This document shows positions 1 to 9,008 of a DNA stretch of 64,000 nucleotides, piece by piece (position 1 is the stretch's first letter; each line of letters opens with the position of its first letter). This stretch comes from Capsicum annuum (taxonomy: Eukaryota; Streptophyta; Magnoliopsida; Solanales; Solanaceae). The stretch lies in the NCBI RefSeq assembly GCF_002878395.1, contig NW_025892707.1, positions 22,631-86,630 on the forward strand, written 5' to 3'. The notes under the pieces were generated by a model. That model was not told the origin of the DNA, ran no database searches, and saw only the letters and a list, made by a program, of their open reading frames with translations. The position numbers and the translations under genes were made by a program.

Positions 1-115
1 TGATATTATTCAATTATAACTACTTTAATATTTTTTTGACTTTTAGTTTTAACTTTACTTTGAATATTTTTTTTGACTTTTCGTTTTAACTTTACTTTGA
101 ATATAGGATGAATAT

Positions 116-589
116 ATGTGTCTTGTTGGTGCGTATCGTAGTAGTCAGCGTCCTGAAAGTCAGGGTGACCCAATACCCCAACATGTAGAGGAGGAGTTAT
201 GGGTAAAAGTTGTGGGTCCTGCAAATAGAGGCCATTTGGTCGGATACCACAAAAACTTTTTTGGCGATAATTTTAGATGTTTGTTCGGCCCTTCTTACTT
301 TATCTATTTAGTTGATAGAGAAGCAATTAAAAGACTACAAAATACGGTTTCTCAAATCACTGAAGAGCTTGCTGAACAGAGAGAGAGGAAGAAGAAGATA
401 GAGAAGGAAACAACATCACAATTCAAGAAGCTTCAGCAACAGTTGAGCTCTTTCATTAGGACTACGGGGGTTATCCCTCTGTGTCCTGGTGATGCAGTTC
501 GAGCTCCAAATGGTCTAGGTCCCCTGGATGATTTCATCACGGATGGTGATATGGAAGACGAGGACGAATTCGATAATGATGACCTTTAG
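116..589 (+). CDS. C-terminal part of a plant Ptta/En/Spm-type transposase-associated protein
   Basis: This 157-codon open frame probably forms the last exon of a longer protein; the first Met is probably not the true start. Around residues 21-55 it contains a block rich in aromatic and basic residues (LWVKVVGPANRGHLVGYHKN), like the C-terminal region of plant En/Spm transposase-family proteins. Residues 70-115 form a charged coiled coil, and the tail is very acidic (GDMEDEDEFDNDDL). It reads toward the right terminus of the CACTA element, with about 570 bp of repeat-rich noncoding DNA between its stop and the end. This placement supports an element-encoded gene. The family call comes from motif memory and location, not from a search. 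Confidence 0.6.
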   Translation: MCLVGAYRSSQRPESQGDPIPQHVEEELWVKVVGPANRGHLVGYHKNFFGDNFRCLFGPSYFIYLVDREAIKRLQNTVSQITEELAEQRERKKKIEKETTSQFKKLQQQLSSFIRTTGVIPLCPGDAVRAPNGLGPLDDFITDGDMEDEDEFDNDDL

Positions 590-819
590 TTTTTTGATTT
601 TTGTATGTGTTGTACTTTGAATTTAGACATTTTGTTGTATGAAAGTATTGTTGTAGTATTTTCATACTCACTTTTGTTGGACATTTTGTATGTCTTGTAT
701 ACTTTGGAGGTATTTACATTTGATTTTTGGTTTTTATTGCTGCTGTATTTGATTTGATACTACTGTATTGCATTGTTGTTGTTGCATGTTGTATTTGGAT
801 TTTGATTTTTTTTGAATTC

Positions 820-1164
820 TCAGAAAAACCGACCACAAGGGGTTGGTTTTTTGAATTTTTTTTGCAGAATACCTACCACGAGTGGTTGGTTTTCTAATAA
901 ATTAAATAATTAATTGATTAAAAAATCGACCACTTGTGGTCAGTTTTTTATTAACTTAATTAATTTAATAAAAAACCGATCACTTTTCCTAAAATTATTT
1001 TTTCTAATTTTAATAAAATAATAATGAATTTTAAAAATATATATATAAAAAAAACCAACCACTTGTTGTCTGTTTTTAAAAAACTACTACAACTTTACCA
1101 ATCACACATTTTGGTCGATTTTGTGGTCGGTTTTTGTCGTTGGTTTTCTCCCTTTTTAGTAGTG
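820..1164. repeat. CACTA subterminal repeats and terminal inverted repeat
   Basis: At least six variants of AACCGACCAC / GTGGTCGGTTT occur (near 828, 875, 925, 976, 1050 and 1113-1135), in both orientations and each beside an A or T run. The terminal inverted repeat closes at 1164. In En/Spm such repeats bind the element's DNA-binding protein; that role is inferred here. Confidence 0.8.
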
Positions 1165-1187
1165 ATTACATGGAAGAATTCTACAAC

Positions 1188-1195
1188 TATAAATA
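1188..1195 (+). promoter_or_regulatory. Candidate TATA box, left arm
   Basis: A TATAAATA sits 24 bp from the CACTA terminus and 78 bp upstream of an ATG (1273) that opens a small frame repeated in the next duplicate. The match is exact, but promoter activity is inferred. Confidence 0.5.
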
Positions 1196-1272
1196 GTGAT
1201 GTTTTCTTTCTTTGTGTATATACCACATATTACAATAATCATTACAGTTGAAAATATAAAGTGAACAAAAAA

Positions 1273-1422
1273 ATGAAGAAAATAAGATCATCTTCTTCTT
1301 GGCTGAGGCGCGGATATCTCGCTTTTTTTAAGGAGATTCAAGGCCACTGCGGCATAATCTACACTGATCCAGAAGTATATCTCGTGATTTGTCCCCTCCA
1401 GGACACAACAGCCCATCAATGA
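1273..1422 (+). CDS. Small peptide frame, copy 1 (49 aa), unknown
   Basis: The frame starts MKKIRSSSSWLRRGY and is basic and serine-rich at the N terminus, with two cysteines. A TATA box lies about 80 bp upstream. The frame is repeated 384 bp downstream with a handful of substitutions, which is the only support for coding. Open frames of 67-68 codons also exist on the opposite strand of both copies (1288-1494 and 1672-1875), so the coding strand is not certain. No family is recognised. Confidence 0.3.
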   Translation: MKKIRSSSSWLRRGYLAFFKEIQGHCGIIYTDPEVYLVICPLQDTTAHQ

Positions 1423-1656
1423 TATACTACTCAAACAATTCCGAATTAGTTGAAAAGTCCAAAACTCCATCATAAGAACACCTTCCTTCAACATATATTT
1501 ACTCTCTTTGTATAGTGAATATAGTTAAAGACTTAGATTATTTTCTTTGTCTCAACTCTTTCTTTCACTAATATAATAACTCTTTTGTGGAATGTTGCTG
1601 TAATATACCATAAATTACAATAATCATTACAGTTGAAAATATAAAGTGAACAAAAA

Positions 1657-1833
1657 ATGAAGAAAATAAGATCATCTTCTTCTTGGCTGAGGCGCGGATA
1701 TCTCACTCTCTTTAAGGAGATTCAAGCCCACTGCGGCATAATCTACACCGATCCAACAGTATATCTCGTGACTTGTCCCCTCCAGGATACAACGGCCCAT
1801 CAACGATGCACAATTCAAGAAACTCCGGATTAG
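1657..1833 (+). CDS. Small peptide frame, copy 2 (58 aa), unknown
   Basis: This is the second copy of the frame in the 385-bp tandem repeat. It matches copy 1 through TTAHQ, with changes such as A to T, G to A and E to T, then runs nine codons further because the stop codon of copy 1 reads as an Arg codon here. It has no TATA box of its own within the repeat, so expression would depend on the left arm. Function unknown. Confidence 0.3.
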   Translation: MKKIRSSSSWLRRGYLTLFKEIQAHCGIIYTDPTVYLVTCPLQDTTAHQRCTIQETPD

Positions 1834-2077
1834 TTGAAAAGTCCAAAGTTCCACCATAAGACCAACTTCCTTCAACCTATATTTATTCTCTTTGTATAGT
1901 GAATATAGTTAAAGACTTAGATTATTTTCTTGTCTCAACTCTTTATTTCACTAATATAATAACTCTTTTTTATAGTTAATATAGTTGTAGACTTAGAATA
2001 TTTTCTTTATCTCAACTCTATCTTTCAATACTTTTTAATGTCTCTAATTGTATATACACAAAGGAAGAAAACACCAC

Positions 2078-2085
2078 TATTTATA
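2078..2085 (-). promoter_or_regulatory. Candidate TATA box, right arm, facing left
   Basis: A TATAAATA on the minus strand is the mirror image of the box at 1188. Transcription from here would run leftward through the duplicated units and converge with the left arm's transcription. No open frame follows it closely. Confidence 0.4.
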
Positions 2086-2108
2086 GGTGTAGAATTCTTC
2101 CATGTAAT

Positions 2109-3160
2109 GAATATGATGAATGAGGGGTTGTAAAGTGGGTACATGAATGGCCTATAGGTTACAAGAGTTACATGCAACTAATGGCCATATAAGTTACAAG
2201 AACTGATGGTCATCTTTACCACAGTTCATACCCACTAACAGAAAAAATAATGTGGTGAGTTACAAGAATGATGACACCACTTTCTTCACTTTATGTCTAC
2301 TAATTGTCAAGCACTTTAATATTTTTATTTTAATAATAAAATGCACCAACACAATATTGCAGTCAAATGTTGGACGATCAAAGGAAAATTTATAATTTCA
2401 GATTTAATTTAAATTTTGATTTCTGCTAACACACGCTCTTCCTATATTCTTCATCGAGAATTCTACAACTCTCCACACTGTACCCATACTCAATGATCCT
2501 ATATACTTTGATACTATATGATCCTTAGTTAGTATTTTTATGTATTACATTTAGTATTCTTTTGTGGGCTTATGTCTAATTAAAAACATTTTTAGAATAG
2601 AAAGAGTTATTGCTAACCCATGTAATTATAACATTTTAGAAGATGACATTTCGAATGGTAATAGATAAAGGTTATTTTATAATGCCATTATGACATTGCT
2701 AGATCTTGACGTATTTTTATATGAATCTTCCTTGAAGCTAATAGATGCATGTGATCATTACAATTGGGAAAATCATATTTTTCTTCTTCCTGTTTGAGTG
2801 GCAGGAGCTTGTTATTATATGTATGTTTATGCTGGATTAGTTTGAAATAGTCTGATGGATCGGCTCTGATGTTGAAACGATTGTCTAACAAAGAGCAATT
2901 TATTCTACAACACAAGTAGTGCCAGAGATAATATCAAACTAATAGTTGCAACTACTACAACTGCATATTTAGACAGTTTTTATATGTTTGTAAATTAATG
3001 TGAGATGTCGACAATGTCAATTTGACACCCATATTTATTTACATTTGTTATGTGTGCTATGTACAAGAGAAGTAACGAGGAATGCTTCACGATCCAAATT
3101 CATCGTGACTGGTATCCACACTAATTTTTTGTTGGGAGAATTATCTAACCCAAAATCAGA
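2109..3160. other. AT-rich nuclear spacer, no gene seen
   Basis: I found no protein family, RNA gene or element boundary here. The small frame at 2688-2915 (minus) has no supporting features. Confidence 0.5.
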
Positions 3161-3657
3161 TAATGTATGGGAAGAAGGCAAATCAAGTTACGTCAAGAAA
3201 ATCAAGACTAAAAGGGAAAGTTTGTTAGAGTTTTTTGCTATGATTTTCTTACCATATTTGATTTTTTTTCTTTGGAATAAAGTCAAAGTAATTCATAATT
3301 TCTTTTACTTTTTCTTAAAAAAAAATAATAACTTCTTCATATTTGGCTAACCTTTTTCTTGGAGAAAATGTTTTGTACCTCTATAAATTGAATATCCTCC
3401 TACTCATACCATAACACAATAACATCTATAATGTAGTCATTTAAAAGAGTCTTGTTGGGGTTGGGGTTGAGGGAGGGGGGGGGGGGGGGGGGATCTCCTA
3501 ATAGGTTCTAAACTTCTCAATATTAGTATAATATCTAGGTTGTTTGATCAAACCATAATAATTATATGTTTTTCAGTATATTTTTCTTTGTCATCTAAAT
3601 TATCGTCTCTATGGTTTGCAACTATTAGGTTTCACATGACACCCCATTAATTTTGAA
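3161..3657 (+). repeat. Dispersed nuclear repeat, copy A (left of the mitochondrial block)
   Basis: Shared landmarks with 45448-45651 and 47826-48112 include GTCAAGAAAATCAAGAC, CATCTATAATGTAGTCAT and CATGACACCCCATTAATTT. The order is the same and similarity is roughly 80-85% by eye. Similarity stops near 3657, where the following sequence becomes unlike the other copy. I take this as the left limit of the mitochondrial block or close to it. Confidence 0.8.
3475..3492 (+). repeat. Run of 18 G
   Basis: An uninterrupted G tract lies inside the dispersed repeat; the matching copy at about 47940 lacks it. It could be a true slippage expansion or an assembly or cloning artefact. Confidence 0.9.
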
Positions 3658-3837
3658 CGTCATATCTTTTGAAAAAGGGACCTGTAGAAAAAGATTTGAA
3701 GCAAATGAGGAAGAAGGAAGGGCTGCACTACTAATGTAAATACTACCACGAACAAACTCGCAATGACATCTAAGGGCGTTCATTACTAATAAAATAAGCA
3801 AGCTTCTTCCCAGGAATGGAATAAAGAATTTGAAAAA

Positions 3838-3868
3838 TTATTATTATATATTATTATTATTATTATTT
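3838..3868 (+). repeat. (TTA)n microsatellite
   Basis: An imperfect ATT/TTA tract lies just inside the presumed left edge of the mitochondrial block. Confidence 0.85.
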
Positions 3869-3869
3869 G

Positions 3870-6800
3870 GATTCTTCAGAGTTGGATTTCCTGCAATATA
3901 AAGATCGGGAACATGGGAGTTGTTGGGCGTAAAAGTGGCTTTCTTCTCTACCGATATTTATAGCCGGGTCAGATGAAAAGAGCACTCATAAATGTTGTTA
4001 TCTTGTAAGGGTCTATCCGAGATCTCTTTAAGCAATTGTCGGTTACCTTTTGTGAGGATTGAGATCAAGGTTAAGTTGCTCTTGCTAGACGTCTAGTAGG
4101 ATTTTATTGAGAGCCAGTTGTTGTCCTTTTCACTTATCATGCTAAGGATTTCTCGATGGTTTTAGTTGGAGGCCATTTTCTTACCTTTAATGGAATATCA
4201 TGGTTAGCAGATGTGACTATATTTTCTCCCATGTATTTAAGCTAAGGGGCATAGCTTTTACTAAAATGATTTTCATTATCTTACTTTAAGTAATGAGACT
4301 ACCCTAATAGGTTTTTCTCTCTGGGTAAGAAAGTAAAGTAAGCTTCCCGCCTAGTTTCCTTGTAAAAAAAGTGTACTAGTAGGGCATAGTTCCCTCAAGC
4401 AAGTGTTTCCTTTGCTATCGACCCCGGTGAGCTAATAAAATAGGGAGAAAGTTTACATTTATTTCCAGGGGAGGGGAAACCCTATGCATAGTGATAAAAG
4501 CATAAGACCTCCAACTTAAATGAAGGGAGTAAGGTTGACTCCAGTCCCTTCGCCCCTCATCTAGACTGACAGAGAAATCAAATGAAATTATCCTGAACAA
4601 ACAACAAATACAACTAAAATCATTGGGAATCAAAGAAAGAAATAAATATATATTCTTATATGTAACTATCCCTTAGAATGGGGCACTCTAGTGCATAAAT
4701 TTATTTCAAGAAAACAAGGAGGCACGGAAATTAACTTGGCAGTTAATCACTGTCCTGTGACATTGACTAATTATTATTTTTATTATAAAATATCATATTC
4801 TATTAAGTCAGTTATAGTAGACTAGGAATCCAGAAAACTTTATATCAAAAGGTCATACTCCAGCAACTATGCTTGGTTAAAGATTCATCCCGGTTTGTTT
4901 CATTTTCTTTAAAATCTAGTGGAATAACTATGATAGCTTTACCTATGATCACAAAACACTATTCTATTAGGTCATGAACTCGTGCCCCATTCTCTCAAAT
5001 CGAGGCACTAGATCTTCTATCTATTTGATTAACCCTAAAGTTAGAAAGACTGCCCTACCTTTGACTGAAAGTGTCTTTGTATAGAAACTCTTCTTGACTT
5101 GACTTATAGGCTTGATGCCTATTTCCTCTAGGCTAGTTCTTTCCCAGAAAAGAAAACTAGTTGAGCTAGCGAGGATCCTTAAGAAAGTGGGTGACATTTT
5201 GTTAGCTTCGTCCCAATGGATATCTCTTATCTCGAACAACAACCTAAGAAATCTCTCTTTCCATATGAGGTCTGAGGGATAAGGTCTTCTGTAAACCTTT
5301 TGAAGTGTGTAAAATAAGACAAAGAAAGAAGTAACTCTCCTAGAACCAAAGAAGCTCAATTGAAAAGGTTAGAAGTTTAGTTCTAACTAGTACTACCGAG
5401 GAGCGATTTCTCTGAATGAAAAGTATGATTTCAACTGCCTTTTCTTCGAAGAATGACATCAGGGAGTAAGGATACAGAAAGAATATTTTGATACCTTACA
5501 ACTATAGCTATCAATAGTCTGCACCTTTGGTTTTGTCAACACAGAGAAGCGAAGAGCTCAAGGTCAGGCAAGACAGTCTAAGAGGCTATGGAATAGTTGC
5601 CTCAAAATAAGGGGTTATATATGATTAACCATTTATAGAAAACTTTATAGATTTTTTTTATGAATCTTTGAGAATTTATTTTTATTTCCCTGAGATCGTG
5701 GAGAAGACATGTCCAGTCTAATAAATTTTCATCCCTTATCTCTCGGCTCAGAAGGGTACCAACAATCGTGTTATCATACATGATAGCTAATATAAAAGCT
5801 ATGTTATTATGCGTGAAGCCTTTTAGAAATTCCCTTGCTTTCTTATATTGTCTAATTGAAGTAAAGTAATGTACCTACATCCAGGAGTAGAAAAAAAGCA
5901 AAAAAAATCTATCTTGTACTGGAGAGTTTCCCCCCCAAGTCATCCATAGGCCTAGAAAATGCGCCTTCATATGCTTCTAGGGGTCTACTCATTTACCTTC
6001 AATCCTGCCTTTTTAGGAAGAGGCCGATAAGGAAGGCCTTCCAACCATAATTCCTCCATTGAAAGGCGGTGTGCTCTATTCTTAGTATTGCACAGTCAGT
6101 CCCGCATAAGTAGAGACACATAGTCAAGCGAATAGAAAAGTATTCTTTCTTTACGGAAAGCATATTCAAATACCAAATATCCCGAGGAGTAGGATTCCGA
6201 TGCTCAACTTTATTTCTTAGGTTCGGAGGTTCATAGGAGGAGCCATGTCATAGGCCCTTCTGGCTAAAAAGTGGAGTTTTGATTGACTCTCTATGGCTAT
6301 GTGTGAAAAAAGTATGTGAATAGAACATCTTTCAAACATAAAGATGAAATAAATCGTGGGGCTAGCAAATGGAACTAAGATTTGCTCAAGAACCACCCTC
6401 CCTTGGCACAATGATCAGGTCAAGCAAAGCGATATTATTTTCAGCTCATTTTTTAAGCCCTGGTACCGCACAATCCGTTTTGATCTATTTTAGTTACTAA
6501 TGAAATGGAATATGGGGAACTCTCTATCTAAGTGGTTAATCCGATAAATCAATTCTCAATGCGATGCATCCATGATATGGGATGAAGATCTGCCCGAACT
6601 TAGTCCATTCATATTAAAGATGAGGGCGAATCAAGCAACTCTCATAGATAGATGGGATAAGAAGGAAGAACCACTGATAGCTTTTGCAGCTGCTTTTTTC
6701 TTATCGATATACAATTAGTTGGGCGCAAAGATTTCTTTGTAAAAAAGCTCAACCTTGTCAATATAGGACTATTTTTCATTCTGCTTTCACTTATTCTTTG

Positions 6801-7984
6801 TAAATCTATCATTTTTGAAAAATTTTCATTGTCTTTATTATAATTTGGATTCACACCACTCACCTATCAGAACACCAATCCAATCTTGAAAGATGAAGTA
6901 GGTTTAGGGAATGGAAGAATAAGAACATCTTCTTTACCATTAAAAATGGTAAGATAAGACCCTTATTCACTCTTGTCATCTACTCATGAATACCGTCTAG
7001 TATAGTCTTTCTTCTTTTATTATGAAATATGGGTGCTAACCAGATTCCCTATGTTATATACAAGGTCAATAAAATTCTCCAGAGAGTGAGCTTCTGATCA
7101 TAATTACCACCTAAAGTTAGATTTCTAGTTGTAGTTTTTAGTTTGGGGTGCCAATAATAGCATAGGTTATTAGTCATCCTTCTTATTACGTATTACAATA
7201 TAGGTGATTTTTATGTTTCCTTTAGCGGAAAATGGACTTCATGGACAAAGAAGGGATAGGCAAAAATCTGTTCTTGAACTCTAGAGAATGAGCGGAAAGA
7301 GGTTCATCAGAGAGATAGGGAAAGCATATAGAGGGAGTGGTCTTACTCTGACAAGTGAAGCCAGGCTTCCCTTTGTTCGGTGTCTGGGGAAGAGAAAGGA
7401 ATCTTTTCGGGAAGAACTTACCATCCCCTTTACTGATACCAAGGGGAAGCAGGAATTATACCAATAGGGTGCTACTCTCCGCTTATCGTAACTATAACAA
7501 AAGTCCATACCAAAATTTCATTTCCTTATTCTCCCTAAAATAGAGACATTGGTACAATAGGAGGCTCAAGATATCTCGAGAGTAATATGTGCTACCATTA
7601 GAGAAACTTTAGCCACATCTTAACCCAAATGAGGAAATTAAGAAAGTCGTGGGCCTCGTAGTAACCGCATACAATAGCTCTGTAGAGCTTTTTGGGTGAA
7701 AAACCTATTTAATGTCAGAACCAATCTCAAAACCCAAATATCACTGCTTTTAGAGAAATTCTCTATATCTATATATATGCAACTAGTTCTTTCACTTGCT
7801 TCCAAATCCATCCATCCTGCTTACTCAAAAGATTTGAATATTCTACTATAAATCTTGCTTATAGCTCTAGGCACCTCTAACATACACAAAAACAGCATAT
7901 ATATAAGGCTATTCTTTTCTCTCAAGCATCTTGGTATTGGATCCGATATTCTGTTAACATGAACATAAATTAGATTCTATTCAA
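3870..7984. other. Presumed mitochondrial spacer, no gene recognised
   Basis: There are no recognisable exons, tRNAs or rRNA. A 112-codon minus frame at 5021-5359 is the longest open stretch, basic and without a family I know. Assignment to the mitochondrial insertion rests on continuity with the atp4-nad4L anchor to the right. Confidence 0.4.
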
Positions 7985-8518
7985 ATTCCTTATTCTTAAA
8001 AGAATCTTTCTGCTTTCGAGCTACACCGGGGGAAAAATATTTTCCCCACTAAGACATAAATCTTTGTGGCTATATCATCCTGAAGATAGATGCGATGGGA
8101 AGAAGTGGCATTTAGAAGTGTTACTGACTTAATATTTCGGTTTTGGCATAACAATGCTTGCACTGTCTTTTACACTTAGGCTCACAGCAGCCATTGGTAA
8201 TGATTCTACTATGGTGCAATAAATTTGCAAGCTAATCCTAAGTAATTATTGTTGTTCATTAGATTTTGGAGGAACTATTTCATTAGGATTGGGGAATTGC
8301 TGTGATTCTTCCAGAATAGCCTGGATTCTCCCGTTGAGAGTCACTTTGAAAGTAGTACCTAAAATCTTTCAAATGAATATGATAAAGCCTATAAAACATA
8401 TAGATACTATCATTTCTTCATTATAAATTGAGATCTTTATCAAACTTGATGCACACATAGATAGAATAGCAGCAAATAGCATCTTTCTAGCATGCATATT
8501 CATGGAACTCAATCTTAT
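7985..8518 (-). pseudogene. atp4: Mitochondrial ATP synthase subunit 4 (orf25/ymf39), decayed
   Basis: Atp4 is the mitochondrially encoded stator subunit b of F1Fo ATP synthase. Reading leftward, the frame begins with a lost start codon (ATA in place of ATG at 8516-8518), then HARKMLFAAILS, a subunit signature. Further on come ISIYNEEMIV, GRIQAILEESQQFPNPNE and an SNEQQ block, in the family's order. At least two in-frame stops interrupt it (after GFIIFI and after NEQQ), and there is a probable frame shift in the last third. The 3' limit is approximate. It lies 187 bp downstream of nad4L, the usual nad4L-atp4 pairing of plant mitochondria. Confidence 0.88.
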
Positions 8519-8705
8519 TTAGAAAGTCTGATCTCTATCTTTCATCAACTTAACAAGAGTTTTTTAAGCATAAGAAAGGACTGACGAATCGGATGTGCTC
8601 GCCCAGCGAGAAAGGCCCTGACCCTTCCAACCAAGTATCAAAAAGAAATAAGAGAAAGAAAGGAGAAGAGAATTTCATATTTTGGTAACTCTCTAGGAGT
8701 CATCT

Positions 8706-9008
8706 TTAACCTTGAATGCTATTAATAGATTCTAGAGTAATAGTCCCTTGGAATTGAAAAGTCATAACAAAAATCGCTAACCCAATAGCAGATTCCGCAG
8801 CTGCCACTGTTGGAACCAATAAAGCAAATGATTGACCCCTCATATCATCCGAAGAAATAGAAAATACCAAAAAGTTTGACTTCACAGATAATAACATTGA
8901 TTCAATTAACATTGGCATAATATGAATATTTTGTCTATTAAGAAGGATTCTCAGAATACCTGAAATAGAGATAATCATAGAAAATATGAAATATTTGATA
9001 GGATCCAT
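8706..9008 (-). pseudogene. nad4L: NADH dehydrogenase subunit 4L, full-length open frame of nuclear-decayed origin
   Basis: Nad4L is a small membrane subunit of respiratory complex I. The frame is the family's usual length (100 codons plus stop) and ends INSIQG. It has the SSDDM and [13 protein letters not shown] core and three hydrophobic segments. It remains open but carries several atypical residues (for example RGQ after DDM, and QFQGT near the end), so it is called a pseudogene like its partner atp4. Plant mitochondrial nad4L commonly begins with ACG that RNA editing turns into AUG; here the DNA has ATG. A Pro in LVPTVAAAE, a position I believe is commonly changed by editing, is unchanged. 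That favours a genomic rather than an edited-cDNA source. Confidence 0.9.

Larger units (their letters stand above)
1..1164 (+). mobile_element. CACTA (En/Spm) DNA transposon, right end only
   Basis: The stretch ends at 1164 in ...CCCTTTTTAGTAGTG, the reverse complement of a CACTACTAAAAAGGG terminus, which is the hallmark of plant CACTA elements. Inside it are many short inverted and direct copies of a GACCAC/GTGGTC motif next to A or T runs, the typical subterminal repeats. A transposase-like frame lies further in. The left end is outside the window, so the 3-bp target duplication (expected ATT, 1165-1167) cannot be checked. Assignment to CACTA is firm; autonomy is unknown. Confidence 0.85.
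1222..1990. repeat. 385-bp tandem duplication
   Basis: The landmark ATTACAGTTGAAAATATAAA occurs at 1241 and again at 1626, an offset of 385 bp. Similarity runs through both units with small indels. The distal part (GAATATAGTTAAAGACTTAG) recurs a third time in altered form near 1978. Confidence 0.85.
1165..2108. repeat. Mirror-promoter unit: 57-bp inverted arms around a tandem duplication
   Basis: The left arm (1165-1221) and right arm (2052-2108) are reverse complements with only a few mismatches, including ACATGGAAGAATTCTACA at the outer side and TTTGTGTATATA at the inner side. Each arm holds a TATAAATA box pointing inward. Between them lie two ~385-bp direct copies and a third partial copy of the tail (from about 1970). 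The left arm starts exactly where the CACTA element ends, so the transposon probably inserted into the outer part of that arm. I do not recognise the family. It could be a duplicated and partly inverted small gene, or an inverted-repeat element. Confidence 0.75.

Noticed and set aside
5021..5359. 112-codon minus frame as a mitochondrial gene
   Set aside because: No match to any standard plant mitochondrial gene in order or motif; one open frame of this length is possible by chance in 64 kb.
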